A stretch of DNA of 64,000 nt from positions 1 through 64,000 of the forward strand of contig NZ_PKKM01000007.1 of the NCBI RefSeq assembly GCF_002847525.1, given 5' to 3'. How positions within the stretch are numbered: position 1 is the first letter of the stretch; every line of letters begins with the position of its first letter. A program made the position numbers and the translations under genes. Shown here piece by piece: positions 33,151 to 42,937 of this stretch. The notes beneath the pieces were generated by a model. The model worked only from the letters and a program-made list of their open reading frames with translations, was not told the origin of the DNA and ran no database searches. Source of the stretch: Schaalia odontolytica. Its GTDB lineage: Bacteria > Actinomycetota > Actinomycetes > Actinomycetales > Actinomycetaceae.

Positions 33151-33280
33151 ACTCCCTCAATTCCGCATGCAATTCCACATCGGCCCTCCACACCATGACC
33201 CCATAATCCGCAGAATTCCAACGATCAGACTTCAAACCATGAAACACATTCAAGAGAATTGCATGCGAAATTTTGAGGGC
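33151..33280. repeat. Imperfect inverted repeat around GCATGCAATTC
   Basis: CTCAATTCCGCATGCAATTC (33151-33170) faces GAATTGCATGCGAAATTTTGAG (about 33258-33279), about 90 bp apart. Related GCACGTAATTC and GAATTACGTGCGAAATT stretches occur nearby at about 33306 and 33396. Meaning unknown; this may be a remnant of a small non-autonomous element. Confidence 0.5.
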
Positions 33281-33540
33281 GGTGGGGCCAAGCCGCCCGA
33301 AAAGTCGCACGTAATTCGATTGGATGAAGTGTCAACAAAGCCAGAAAACGTTGCAATTCCAACGACCTGAATTCAATATTTGAAATAGTCGCAGGGGAAT
33401 TACGTGCGAAATTGGGTGCGGTCTCAGCAATGCGGCAAGTGAGGTCTGGACGCGACACCCGTGCGGTAGCGACGAGGCCTGGCTGCGACGCCCATTGGCT
33501 GCGGCAGGGCCTGGCAGGGCTATTCACATCGACCTAGCCC

Positions 33541-34058
33541 CACTGGTGTGAAGCGCGCCGGAGGACCCTGCCACGGTGCTGGTGGGCGACGACGGGGCCT
33601 GGCCGAGCGACCAGCGGACGGCCGACGTTACAAACGTCGTCAAACCAACGCAATTCGAGTCGCCTCACGAGGACCTCTGTTACAAACGTCGTCAATCCAA
33701 GCCAAAAAACCACCATTATCAGCGAAAAAGCCGATGGATTGACGACGTTTGTAACAACGGATCAGAAATCCACACGAAAAACACCTCAGATTGACGACGT
33801 TTGTAACAACACGCACCAAGCCACACGCCAGCGACACAGCGCCGCCGGTGCGGAGGGCACCGAAGGGACCTGCCGCGGTGCCGGTGGGCGGCGGCGGGGC
33901 CTGGCCGGGCACACCAGAACCACAAGCGCCGCCGGTGTGAAGGGCGCCGGAGGGACCGGAGGGCACGGGCGGGCTTCGAGGCGCGGCGCCGAACGAAGTG
34001 AGGTCGCCTAGCCTCGCGGGCGGCCGGGCCCTCCGGCGCCCGGAACACCAGCGGCGCC
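33541..34058. repeat. GC-rich intergenic repeat family (four partial copies)
   Basis: About 70 bp at 33541-33609 recur with roughly 80 percent identity by eye at 33841-33910; both contain GGTGGGCG and CGGGGCCTGGCCG. A shorter copy of the 5' part (CCGGTGTGAAGGGCGCCGGAGGGACC type) is at 33926-33957, and an inverted one at 34028-34058. It brackets the TTACAAACGTCGTCAA element cluster. Confidence 0.6.
33627..33807. repeat. Four copies of GTTACAAACGTCGTCAA, two in each orientation
   Basis: The 17-mer occurs at 33627-33643 and 33679-33695 (direct) and as its exact reverse complement at 33739-33755 and 33791-33807. The two inner copies extend to a perfect 21-bp inverted repeat around a 35-bp loop. 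The copies are evenly spaced (52, 60 and 52 bp start to start), giving the whole array two-fold symmetry. No gene overlaps. It could be an operator, a recombination or replication site, or the ends of a miniature element. Confidence 0.8.
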
Positions 34059-34132
34059 ACACAGCAACCAAGCAACGGAAACGCGCGGCAGCCCCAGAGG
34101 GCCGCCGCGCGTTCACGCAGTCAGTGGAACAC

Positions 34133-35332
<1,200 letters not shown>

Positions 35333-35854
35333 TCAGCGGCCGGTGCCGCCGTAGACGACGGCCTCGGTTTCGGAGGCGTCGAGGCCGAAGGCGGTGTGGA
35401 CGGCCTGGACGGCGCGGTCGAGGTCGTCGAGGCGGGTGACGACGGAGATGCGGATCTCGGAGGTGGAGATCAGGTCGATGTTGATGCCCGCGTCGGACAG
35501 GGCGCTGAACAGGCGCGCGGAGACGCCGGGGTTGGTGCGCATGCCGACGCCGACGAGGCTGAGCTTGCCGATGTTGGGGTTGTAGCGCAGCTCGTTGAAG
35601 CCGATCTCGTCGCGGTGGGCCTCGAGGGCGTCGAGGGCCTTCTGCGCGTCGCCTTCGGGCAGGGTGAAGGTGATGTTGGCCTTGGTGGGGTCGGAGATCG
35701 GCAGGTTCTGGACGATCATGTCGATGTTGGCGCCGACCTCGGCGACGACGGCGAAGACGCGGGCGGCGACGCCGGGGCTGTTCGGCACGTCGGTGACGGT
35801 GATCTTGTCCTGGGAGCGGTCGTGAGCGATACCGGAGATGACGGGCTTTTCCAT
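35333..35854 (-). CDS. Predicted internal start for the aspartate kinase beta subunit
   Basis: The in-frame ATG at 35854 (MEKPVISGIAHDRSQDKITV) is preceded by GAGGAAAACGCC, a plausible ribosome-binding site inside the coding region. The product would be the ACT-ACT regulatory part, matching the alpha2-beta2 organisation known from C. glutamicum LysC. This is inferred from sequence and family knowledge. Confidence 0.55.
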   Translation of the reverse strand: MEKPVISGIAHDRSQDKITVTDVPNSPGVAARVFAVVAEVGANIDMIVQNLPISDPTKANITFTLPEGDAQKALDALEAHRDEIGFNELRYNPNIGKLSLVGVGMRTNPGVSARLFSALSDAGINIDLISTSEIRISVVTRLDDLDRAVQAVHTAFGLDASETEAVVYGGTGR

Positions 35855-36649
35855 GGCGTTTTCCTCGGGAGACTTCAGGGCTGCGTCGGGCACGAGGCCC
35901 TTGAGTTCAGGGTTTGCGGGGGAGTCGGAGATCCAGGTGCCGTTCTTTTCGGAGAACGAGGAGCGCACGTGCAGGGGGACCCCGTAGCGGCGCGCGAATT
36001 CGACGGCGCGCAGGTGGAGGATCTTGGCGCCGTGCGCGGCCATTTCCAGGGTTTCTTCCTGGGTGAGGGTGCGCAGGCGGTGGGCCTTGGGGACGATGCG
36101 CGGGTCGGCGGAGAAGAGGCCGTCGACGTCCGTGTAGATTTCGCACACGTCGGCGTGCAGGGCTGCGGCGAGGGCGACGGCGGTCGTGTCGGAGCCTCCG
36201 CGGCCCAGCGTCGTCACGTCGTCGTCCTTGGAGATGCCCTGGAAGCCGGCGACGATGGCGACCTGGCCGTCCTTGATGGCGCGGGCGACGCGCTCGGGGA
36301 CCATGCCGACGATCTGGGCGGCTCCGAAGCGGCTGTCGGTCTGGATGCCGGCCTGCGCGCCGGTGTAGGCGCGGGCTTCGACGCCGAGTTCGTTGACGGC
36401 CATCGCGAGGAGGGCCATCGAGATGCGTTCGCCGGCCGACAGGAGGATGTCCATTTCGCGGTCGGGCGGGGTGTCCGTGAGGGCTGCGGCCGCGTCGAGC
36501 AGGTCGTCGGTCGTGTCACCCATCGCCGATACGACGACAACGACGCGGTGTCCCGCGTTGTGCGTGTCCACGATGCGCTGGGCGACGCGCTTCATGGCTT
36601 CGGTGTCGGCGACGGAAGAACCGCCGTACTTTTGCACGATCAGTGCCAC
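35333..36649 (-). CDS. lysC: Aspartate kinase
   Basis: The 438-aa enzyme phosphorylates aspartate, the entry step of the aspartate family pathway. The kinase domain shows MALIVQKYGGSSVADTEAMKRVA, VVVVSAMGDTTDDLLDAA, LLSAGERISMALLAMA and TLGRGGSDTTAVALAAAL. Two C-terminal ACT domains (ITVTDVPNSPGVAARVFAVVAEVGANIDMIVQN and LSLVGVGMRTNPGVSARLFSALSDAGINIDLISTSEIRISVV) give feedback control by lysine/threonine. An internal start at 35854 with its own ribosome-binding site would yield a 173-aa regulatory beta subunit, as in Corynebacterium and Bacillus. Confidence 0.96.
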   Translation of the reverse strand: MALIVQKYGGSSVADTEAMKRVAQRIVDTHNAGHRVVVVVSAMGDTTDDLLDAAAALTDTPPDREMDILLSAGERISMALLAMAVNELGVEARAYTGAQAGIQTDSRFGAAQIVGMVPERVARAIKDGQVAIVAGFQGISKDDDVTTLGRGGSDTTAVALAAALHADVCEIYTDVDGLFSADPRIVPKAHRLRTLTQEETLEMAAHGAKILHLRAVEFARRYGVPLHVRSSFSEKNGTWISDSPANPELKGLVPDAALKSPEENAMEKPVISGIAHDRSQDKITVTDVPNSPGVAARVFAVVAEVGANIDMIVQNLPISDPTKANITFTLPEGDAQKALDALEAHRDEIGFNELRYNPNIGKLSLVGVGMRTNPGVSARLFSALSDAGINIDLISTSEIRISVVTRLDDLDRAVQAVHTAFGLDASETEAVVYGGTGR

Positions 36650-36871
36650 TAGAGCCTCATTTCTATCTGTACGTGCCGATTCGCACGTCTTCAGGTGGCG
36701 CAGGCCACCATAACAATCCTACGGCCCGCCAGGCATCGCGCCGCGAAAGACCGGCATGTGGGCGCAGGTGACATGGGACGCGCCGGGGCGACCCAGGCCA
36801 CACAGCGCTTTAATGCCCGGAATTGCAACGATCCTGATCAGCGCGCGGAATCGCCGTCCGCGCAGGCGCGC

Positions 36872-38455
36872 TCAGGCGGCGGGCAATGTCACGTCGATGA
36901 CGGTCCCCTTCTCGGAGTCGACCAGCCGCGCGGACCCGCCCATCGCGCGGGCGAGCGATTCGACGATCGACATTCCCAGGCCCGAGGAGCCGCGGCCATC
37001 GCGCGTGCGCGAGGAGTCCCCACGCACGAAACGATCGAAGACGCGGTCGCGGATGTTGGCCGGGATGCCGGGACCGTCGTCCGCGACGCGCAGGGTCACC
37101 ATCGACGAGGCCGGGGCGCCCTTGTCGGATTCCGTCCCCTGGGTGGCGCGGGTCAGGGAGACGGTCACGCGGGTGCCGGCGGGCGTGTGCACGCGGGCGT
37201 TCGCGAGGAGATTGGTGAGGATCTGGCGCAGGGCCGCCTCGTCGCCGATGACGGGCGCGTCCGCGGCCTCGCCAAGCTCCCACACATGGTCGGGAGCGAC
37301 CACGTGGGCGTCTGACAGCGCGTCCAGTATCAGCGGAATAACGTCGACATTGTCGCGTTTGAGAGCGCGGTCGCCGTCCAGCCGTGCCAGCGTCAGCATC
37401 TCCTCCACGAGGGACGCCATCCGCGCCCCCTCCGAGGAGATGCGCTCAAGCGCCTGGGTCCGGGAGGCCTCGTCAATGTCGCGGCGCGCGAGCTGCGCGT
37501 AGCCCTGCACGGAGGCCAGCGGCGTGCGCAGCTCGTGCGAGGCGTCGGCGACGAACTGGCGCAGCTTCGCCTCGCTGCGGGCGCGGCGCTCCATGCCGTC
37601 TTCGACCGCGTCGATCATCGAGTTCAGGGCCCCCGCGACGTCCGCGACCTCAACGGGACCGGAGGTGGCCTCCTCGCCGACACGGGTCAGCTCCTCGGTG
37701 TCGTCGGCCAGGTCGCGTCTCGCAATGTCGGCGGCTGCCGCGCGCACGACACCGAGGGGACGCAGCTCGCGGCGCACCCACGCCCGACCGGCGAACCCGG
37801 CGGCAATCGCGACGACGAGGGACAGGCCGACCTCCACCGCAACAAGCATCAGGACCACGTCATCGATGCTGTCCATCTGCACGCCGACGAGCACGGTCTT
37901 GTCATCGACGACCTGGGAAGTCACTCGGAACGTGCCCAACTCTTTGAGGTGCACGGTGTGCGGGGCGCCATCGGTGGGCACATGCGCCAGGATCTCCAAC
38001 GCGGGCTCATTCAGGTAGGTCACCGAAAAGTTGGAGACAACCGCGCCTGCCGCCTGCCCATCCTCGCTCACGTACTGGAGAGTGCCCTCGGCGATGCCGG
38101 AACCGCCGAACCCCGGCCCCTTGGGCCCACCGGGGATAACAGGCCCACCGGGCACAATCGGCCCACCGGGACGAGGCGCACGCCCACCCGACTGCGGGAC
38201 CGCGCGGGCACCAGCATCGTCAGAATCGTCGTCGTCGGAGTCGTTGTCCGCATCGACCTCATCGTCCGGCGCGTCGTCAACATCCAGATGCTCACCCGCA
38301 CGCTCGGAGAGACGGTGCAGCTCAGAGTCCATGTTGCCGAGCATCCAGGAGCGCATCACCAACGTGGACGCCGCCACCATGACGATGAGCGCGAGGGCGA
38401 CGCACGCAGCCAGCGCGCGCGAGAGACGCCCAGCCAGGGACGGTCGCCGCGTCAC
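36872..38455 (-). CDS. Sensor histidine kinase with an acidic, Gly/Pro-rich extracytoplasmic region
   Basis: This 527-aa membrane kinase has helix 1 (ALAACVALALIVMVAASTLVM), an extracytoplasmic domain of about 150 residues, helix 2 (VVLMLVAVEVGLSLVVAIAAGFAG), HAMP, HisKA (LRQFVADASHELRTPLASVQGYAQLAR, phospho-His in SHELRTP) and HATPase (ILTNLLANARVHTP, VADDGPGIP, GSSGLGMSIVESLARAMGG). The sensor part begins with an Asp-rich run (DDAPDDEVDADNDSDDDDSDD) followed by Pro-Gly repeats (PGGPIVPGGPVIPGGPKGPG), suggestive of cation or cell-wall sensing. A short insertion before VTLRVADDG (ESDKGAPASSM) carries an exact dispersed motif (37104). It overlaps the regulator gene by 4 bp. Confidence 0.92.
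   Translation of the reverse strand: MTRRPSLAGRLSRALAACVALALIVMVAASTLVMRSWMLGNMDSELHRLSERAGEHLDVDDAPDDEVDADNDSDDDDSDDAGARAVPQSGGRAPRPGGPIVPGGPVIPGGPKGPGFGGSGIAEGTLQYVSEDGQAAGAVVSNFSVTYLNEPALEILAHVPTDGAPHTVHLKELGTFRVTSQVVDDKTVLVGVQMDSIDDVVLMLVAVEVGLSLVVAIAAGFAGRAWVRRELRPLGVVRAAAADIARRDLADDTEELTRVGEEATSGPVEVADVAGALNSMIDAVEDGMERRARSEAKLRQFVADASHELRTPLASVQGYAQLARRDIDEASRTQALERISSEGARMASLVEEMLTLARLDGDRALKRDNVDVIPLILDALSDAHVVAPDHVWELGEAADAPVIGDEAALRQILTNLLANARVHTPAGTRVTVSLTRATQGTESDKGAPASSMVTLRVADDGPGIPANIRDRVFDRFVRGDSSRTRDGRGSSGLGMSIVESLARAMGGSARLVDSEKGTVIDVTLPAA
37104..37117 (+). repeat. Dispersed motif GACGAGGCCGGGGC, exact copy
   Basis: It lies in the HATPase domain of the sensor kinase, antisense to the gene, where the coding strand reads APASS in an insertion between two conserved strands. 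Confidence 0.7.
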
Positions 38456-39159
38456 TGCGGCTCCCGCATGATGTAACCGGCGCCGCGCACCGTGCGAATG
38501 AGGGCCGGTCGATCCGCGTCGATCTTCTTACGCAGGTAGGAGATGTACAGCTCGACGACGTTGACCTGGCCGCCGAAGTCGTAGCTCCACACGGCGTCCA
38601 GAATCTTCTGCTTGGACAGCACGATTCCAACGTTTTCCATGAGATACCGGAGCAATTCGAACTCAGTGTTCGTTAACGTGATGTCTTCCCCGCCACGGCG
38701 CACATCGTGCGAGTCCACATCGAGGGTCAGATCGGCGACCTGCAGCACCGTCGACGCCGCCTGCTGGGTGCGCCCCGCGCGACGCAGCAGGCCCTCCACG
38801 CGGGCCGCCACCTCGTCCAGGTCGAAGGGCTTCGTCACGTAGTCGTCCGCGCCCGCACGCAAGCCCTGCACGCGATCCGCGACCGCGTCGCGCGCGGTGA
38901 GGAAGAGGACCGGCAGCTCCGGGTCGCGAGCGCGCAGGCGCTCCAGCGTCTCCAGACCATCCATGCGCGGCATCTGCACGTCGAGGATCACGACGTCCGG
39001 GTGGAAGCTCGTCGCCTTCGCCAGCGCATCCAGCCCGTCCTTCGCCGTGGCCGTCTCCCAGCCCTCGTGGCGCAGCGCCTGCGAGAGCAGGTCCGCCAGC
39101 ATCGCCTCGTCGTCAACAACCAGCACTCGGGGCGCGCCTGAGCTAGCCTGCATCGCCAT
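38452..39159 (-). CDS. OmpR/PhoB-family response regulator
   Basis: It has a receiver domain (RVLVVDDEAMLADLLSQALRHEGWETATAKDG, phospho-Asp in PDVVILDVQMPRMDGLE, LFLTARD, GADDYVTKPF) and a winged-helix output domain (LTLDVDSHDVRRGGEDITLTNTEFELLRYLMENVGIVLSKQKILDAVW...YISYLRKKIDADRPALIRTVRGAGYIMRE). I favour ATG 39159, six bases after GAGGAG; GTG 39180 and ATG 39162 are alternatives. It is the cognate regulator of the kinase downstream and resembles TcrX/MprA-type regulators of envelope stress. Confidence 0.93.
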   Translation of the reverse strand: MAMQASSGAPRVLVVDDEAMLADLLSQALRHEGWETATAKDGLDALAKATSFHPDVVILDVQMPRMDGLETLERLRARDPELPVLFLTARDAVADRVQGLRAGADDYVTKPFDLDEVAARVEGLLRRAGRTQQAASTVLQVADLTLDVDSHDVRRGGEDITLTNTEFELLRYLMENVGIVLSKQKILDAVWSYDFGGQVNVVELYISYLRKKIDADRPALIRTVRGAGYIMREPQ

Positions 39160-39269
39160 CATGGACTCCTCGTCTGTCACAGCATGGACCCTACGATTGT
39201 GTCACACGTGCGTCACCAACAGGGGGACGCGCGGCCCGCAGCGCGACAAACGCCGCAGGTCGCGGGTGC

Positions 39270-39863
39270 CTACAGGCGGCGGCGCCCTTCGAGCGCGCGG
39301 CCCAGCGTCACCGAGTCCGCATACTCCAGGTCGCCGCCCATGGGCAGGCCCATCGCCAGGCGCGAAGTTTCGACGCCCATCGTGGAGAGCATGCGCGCGA
39401 GGTAGGCGGCCGTCGCCTCGCCTTCGACGTTCGGGTTGGTCGCCAGGATGACCTCGACGACGGTGCCGTCCGCGAGGCGGCTCATGAGCGAGGCGATGTT
39501 GAGCTGGTCGGGCCCCACACCGTGGATCGGATCGATGACGCCGCCGAGGACGTGGTAGCGGCCGCGGAAGACGCGCGCACCCTCGATCGCCTGGATGTCC
39601 TTGGGCTCCTGGACGACGCAAATCGCGCTGGGGTCGCGGCGCACGTCGCGGCAGATCGAGCACTCGTCCTCTTCCGTGAGGTTGCCGCAGATGTCGCAGT
39701 GGCGCACGCGCCCACGCACGGCGTTGATCGCGTCGACGAGGCGCGCGACGTCCTCGGGCTCCGCATCCAGCACATGCATGGCCATGCGCTGCGCGGACTT
39801 CGGGCCGATGCCCGGCAGCTGCCCGAACTGGTCGATGAGGTCGGCCAGGGCGCCGTCGTACAT
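39270..39863 (-). CDS. recR: Recombination protein RecR
   Basis: The 197-aa protein of the RecFOR pathway helps load RecA at gaps. Complete features are the helix-hairpin-helix [24 protein letters not shown], a Cys4 zinc finger [18 protein letters not shown] and a Toprim domain ([29 protein letters not shown] ... [23 protein letters not shown]). It starts 1 bp after the dnaX stop; the dnaX-recR pair is a classic bacterial operon. Confidence 0.97.
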   Translation of the reverse strand: MYDGALADLIDQFGQLPGIGPKSAQRMAMHVLDAEPEDVARLVDAINAVRGRVRHCDICGNLTEEDECSICRDVRRDPSAICVVQEPKDIQAIEGARVFRGRYHVLGGVIDPIHGVGPDQLNIASLMSRLADGTVVEVILATNPNVEGEATAAYLARMLSTMGVETSRLAMGLPMGGDLEYADSVTLGRALEGRRRL

Positions 39864-39864
39864 G

Positions 39865-42726
39865 TCAGTATCCTCCCTCAGTCATCTTCTCTTCGATGAC
39901 GCGTCCGCCGAGGATCTCCAGGACCGCTGCCAGGCCGATCGTCTGCGAGTTTTCAATGTTTTCGTCGTCGATGCTGGCGCTATCGTCGTCGGCCGCGTGG
40001 GTGCGGGGGGAGACGACGGCAGCCTCGCGCTGGGCCCTCTCGCGCAGGGCTGCCTCGGCGGCGGCGCGCCCACTCAGGGGTGTACCGGGCTCGCGACTGG
40101 CGTCACGCTGGGGTTCCGGGGCGCCGAATCCGGGCGTGGGATCCGACGTGGGCTCGGGGGCTGCGGCCAGCCAGGCCGGGGCCTGCGTCGGGGCGCTCGG
40201 TGCAGCGCTGATCGGGGTCACGTTGGCGGGGGCCGAGGACTCGGGCGGGGTCCACGAGTCCGCGCCGTCGTCGAAGTTCACGGACGCGCCGCCCGGGATC
40301 ACGACCGGGTCGCCCCAGCCGGTCGGGGTCGACGGGGTGTGCGCGGCGGGCTCGATGGGAGCGTCGTCGAAGACGGGGGACGAGGCCGGCTCGGCCTGCG
40401 CAGGTGCGCCCGCCGGCTGCTCGGTGGGCTCCGGGTCGCCCGGGTAGCGGAAGACCGTGAAGGAGTGCTTGCGCGGGGCTGCGTCGCCGCTCGGGGACGA
40501 GGCCTGTGAGGCCTCGGGCGCCTCGGCAGGCGCCTGGGCGAGGGCACGGGCGGCACGCTCGGGCATCGCGGGACGCTCGGCGGGCCGGGGATCCTCAACC
40601 TGGGCGATCGGTGCCGCTGCGGGCGCGATCGGCTCGTCGCGTCGGATCGGCGTCACCGTCGCGGGCTCGGGCCACCCTGCATCCTCGGGTTCGGGCGCAG
40701 GCTCCGGTTCCGGCGCACGGGCTGGCTGCGGCCAACCGGTGTCGACCGGCTCGGGGTCGCCGTGGGGTGCCGCCTGCGCGGCGGCCTCATCAAAAGGGGG
40801 CGGCTCCGAGACCCAGCCTCCGGGCTGGGACGGCTGCGCGGCAGGCCCGCGGTGCGAGGCCTGCGCCGACGGGCCGGTCGTCGCGGGTCCGCCCGAAGCC
40901 TGCCCGACCTGCGCGGATACGCTCACGGTCAGGCCAGTGACCTCGTTGATGGCCTTTTCGACGTCGGCCGCGCGGGGGCCGCGCGAGAAGGCGTTGACCA
41001 TGGCCTCGACGGGGAAGAGGAGGACCACCTGGGAGCCGTCGACGGCACCGAGCTGGGCGTTGCCGCCGACCATCGACCACGTGACGCGGCTGATGGAGGA
41101 CAGGCGCTCGACGACCTCGTTCCAGCGGCCACGCAGCATGTCTGCGTCGCGGCCCGAAGCCGGTGCCTCTGCGCGGGCGGGCGCCTCCGAGCGCTGGGGC
41201 GCGGCGGATTCGCTGCTCTGCTGCGGAGGCGCGGCGGGGCGCGGCTCGGCCTGGGCGGGCGCGGCCTCACGGGCGGGTGCCGTTTCGTGGGCGACCTCCC
41301 GGCGCGGAGCCTCCTGCGGCTTGGACTGCGCCGGAGCGGAGCTCGGCTCCGGGGCCGCGGGCTTGCGAGCGGACCAGTCGGGGCCGCTCCCCCACGCGGG
41401 CATGCCCTGGGGAGCAGGCGCGGCAGACGATGCGGGAGCCTGAGCGGCCGGGGCCGAGACCTCGGCGCGCTCCTGCTTCTTGCGGGCCAGGGCCTCGCGG
41501 GCCTCGCGCGCGCCGAAACGGCCCGAGGAGGCCTCATGCGACGACGGCGCGGAAGCCTCTCGCGGCGCTCCCCCACCGGTCATGCCGACCGTTCCCTGCA
41601 CGGGCCCAGGGGCGGGCGCGGCGGTGGGAGTCGGCACAAGGATGCGCCCGACGAGGAGCTCGAGCTGCAGGCGGGGCGAGGTCGCGCCCGTCATGGCGCG
41701 CAGGGCCTCGTCGGTCAGGTCGGCTGCGCGGGACAGGCCGTGCGGCCCCCAGTTCTGGGCCTGGCGCTGCATACGCTCGAACTGGTCGTGCGGGGTGTCC
41801 GCCAGGACGTCGCGCGCGCCGTCCCCGGCGACCGCGATGATGAGGAGGTCGCGCAGTCGCTGGAGGAGGTCCTCGACGAAGCGGCGCGGGTCGTGGCCGG
41901 ACTCGACCATGCGCTCGACGACGCGGAAGGCCGCGGCGCCGTCGCCGCCCGCGAGAGCGTCGACGGATTCGTCCAGTAGCGCGGAGTCCGTGTAGCCGAG
42001 CAGCGCGACGGCCGTCTGATAGGTGACCTGGCCGTCGATCGCGCCGGCCATCAGCTGGTCGAGCACCGAGAGAGTGTCGCGCACCGAGCCGCCGCCCGCG
42101 CGCATGACGAGGGTCAGGACGCCCTCGCCGACTCCGATGTGCTCCTCGGCGCACAGGCCCGTCAGGTAGGGGCCGAGGACGTCCGGTGGCACCAGGCGGA
42201 ACGGGTAGTGGTGGGTGCGCGAGCGGATCGTGCCGATGACGCGCTCAGGTTCCGTGGTCGCGAAGACGAACTTGACGTGCTCGGGCGGCTCCTCGACGAG
42301 CTTGAGCAGCGCGTTGAAGCCCTGGTTCGTGACCATGTGGGCTTCGTCGATGATGAAGATCTTGTAGCGGTCACGCACCGGCGCGAAGGTGGCGCGCTCG
42401 CGCAGGTCGCGAGCGTCGTCAACGCCGCCGTGTGAGGCCGCGTCGATCTCGACGACGTCGAGCGAGCCGGGGCCGCCGGTGGCCAGCTCACGGCACGATT
42501 CGCACTGGCCGCACGGGGTGTCCGTGGGGCCCTGCGCGCAGTTCAGGCAGCGCGCGAGGATGCGCGCCGAGGTGGTCTTGCCGCATCCGCGCGGCCCGGA
42601 GAACAGGTACGCGTGCGTCACGCGATTCGCGCGCAGCGCCGCCTTGAGCGGCTCCGTCACGTGTTCCTGGCCGATCACCTGGTCAAAGGTGTCGGGGCGA
42701 TACCGGCGATACAGAGCTGTGGTCAC
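39865..42726 (-). CDS. dnaX: DNA polymerase III subunit gamma/tau
   Basis: This clamp-loader ATPase has 953 aa. The N-terminal AAA+ part shows [27 protein letters not shown], Walker [17 protein letters not shown], zinc-binding Cys ([19 protein letters not shown]), [25 protein letters not shown] and the sensor [16 protein letters not shown]. After domain III (to about 370) a very long Ala/Pro/Glu-rich region runs to the C-terminus, broken by a short folded stretch near [26 protein letters not shown] (about 530-610). The tail contains several dispersed-motif cores (40379, 40496, 41704). I saw no clear slippery site for a separate gamma form. It is translationally close to recR. Confidence 0.96.
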   Translation of the reverse strand: MTTALYRRYRPDTFDQVIGQEHVTEPLKAALRANRVTHAYLFSGPRGCGKTTSARILARCLNCAQGPTDTPCGQCESCRELATGGPGSLDVVEIDAASHGGVDDARDLRERATFAPVRDRYKIFIIDEAHMVTNQGFNALLKLVEEPPEHVKFVFATTEPERVIGTIRSRTHHYPFRLVPPDVLGPYLTGLCAEEHIGVGEGVLTLVMRAGGGSVRDTLSVLDQLMAGAIDGQVTYQTAVALLGYTDSALLDESVDALAGGDGAAAFRVVERMVESGHDPRRFVEDLLQRLRDLLIIAVAGDGARDVLADTPHDQFERMQRQAQNWGPHGLSRAADLTDEALRAMTGATSPRLQLELLVGRILVPTPTAAPAPGPVQGTVGMTGGGAPREASAPSSHEASSGRFGAREAREALARKKQERAEVSAPAAQAPASSAAPAPQGMPAWGSGPDWSARKPAAPEPSSAPAQSKPQEAPRREVAHETAPAREAAPAQAEPRPAAPPQQSSESAAPQRSEAPARAEAPASGRDADMLRGRWNEVVERLSSISRVTWSMVGGNAQLGAVDGSQVVLLFPVEAMVNAFSRGPRAADVEKAINEVTGLTVSVSAQVGQASGGPATTGPSAQASHRGPAAQPSQPGGWVSEPPPFDEAAAQAAPHGDPEPVDTGWPQPARAPEPEPAPEPEDAGWPEPATVTPIRRDEPIAPAAAPIAQVEDPRPAERPAMPERAARALAQAPAEAPEASQASSPSGDAAPRKHSFTVFRYPGDPEPTEQPAGAPAQAEPASSPVFDDAPIEPAAHTPSTPTGWGDPVVIPGGASVNFDDGADSWTPPESSAPANVTPISAAPSAPTQAPAWLAAAPEPTSDPTPGFGAPEPQRDASREPGTPLSGRAAAEAALRERAQREAAVVSPRTHAADDDSASIDDENIENSQTIGLAAVLEILGGRVIEEKMTEGGY

Positions 42727-42803
42727 CCTCCAAGCCTAGTTGTTCCCACCCTCATCTGCGCCCCGCGCCGCGCGTTCCACACGCTCTGTGGTCCTCGTTC
42801 ATT

Positions 42804-42817
42804 GACGAGGCCGGGCG
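42804..42817 (+). repeat. Dispersed motif, near copy (GACGAGGCCGGGCG)
   Basis: It lies upstream of dnaX in the gap to the surface-protein gene, paired with CCTCGTTC 8-15 bp to its left so that a small stem can form. Confidence 0.55.
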
Positions 42818-42850
42818 GGGGCATGGGGTCAGGGCGGGGTGGGTATGCGG

Positions 42851-42888
42851 GAGGGGGCGCGGGACCTGTGTTGGTCTCGCGCCCCCTC
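42851..42888 (-). terminator. Terminator of the first surface-protein gene
   Basis: GAGGGGGCGCG (42851-42861) pairs with CGCGCCCCCTC (42878-42888). The whole hairpin with loop is identical to the one after the second surface-protein gene (49165-49202), showing that the unit was duplicated together with its terminator or homogenised later. Confidence 0.8.
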
Positions 42889-42937
42889 ACCTAGGTGGGC
42901 TCACCCCGTGTGGGTGGGGTGTGCGCCCGCGTTGGGG

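Noticed and set aside
29146..34132. Direct repeat of the tRNA-Gly 3' end as an island attachment site
   Set aside because: I looked for a second copy of the GGCGGGTTCGATTCCCG or CCCGTCGCCCGCTCCA segment up to 34.1 kb and did not find one; the island claim rests on content only.
39865..42726. Programmed frameshift in dnaX producing a separate gamma subunit
   Set aside because: No A-rich slippery heptamer is visible in this GC-rich gene after domain III.
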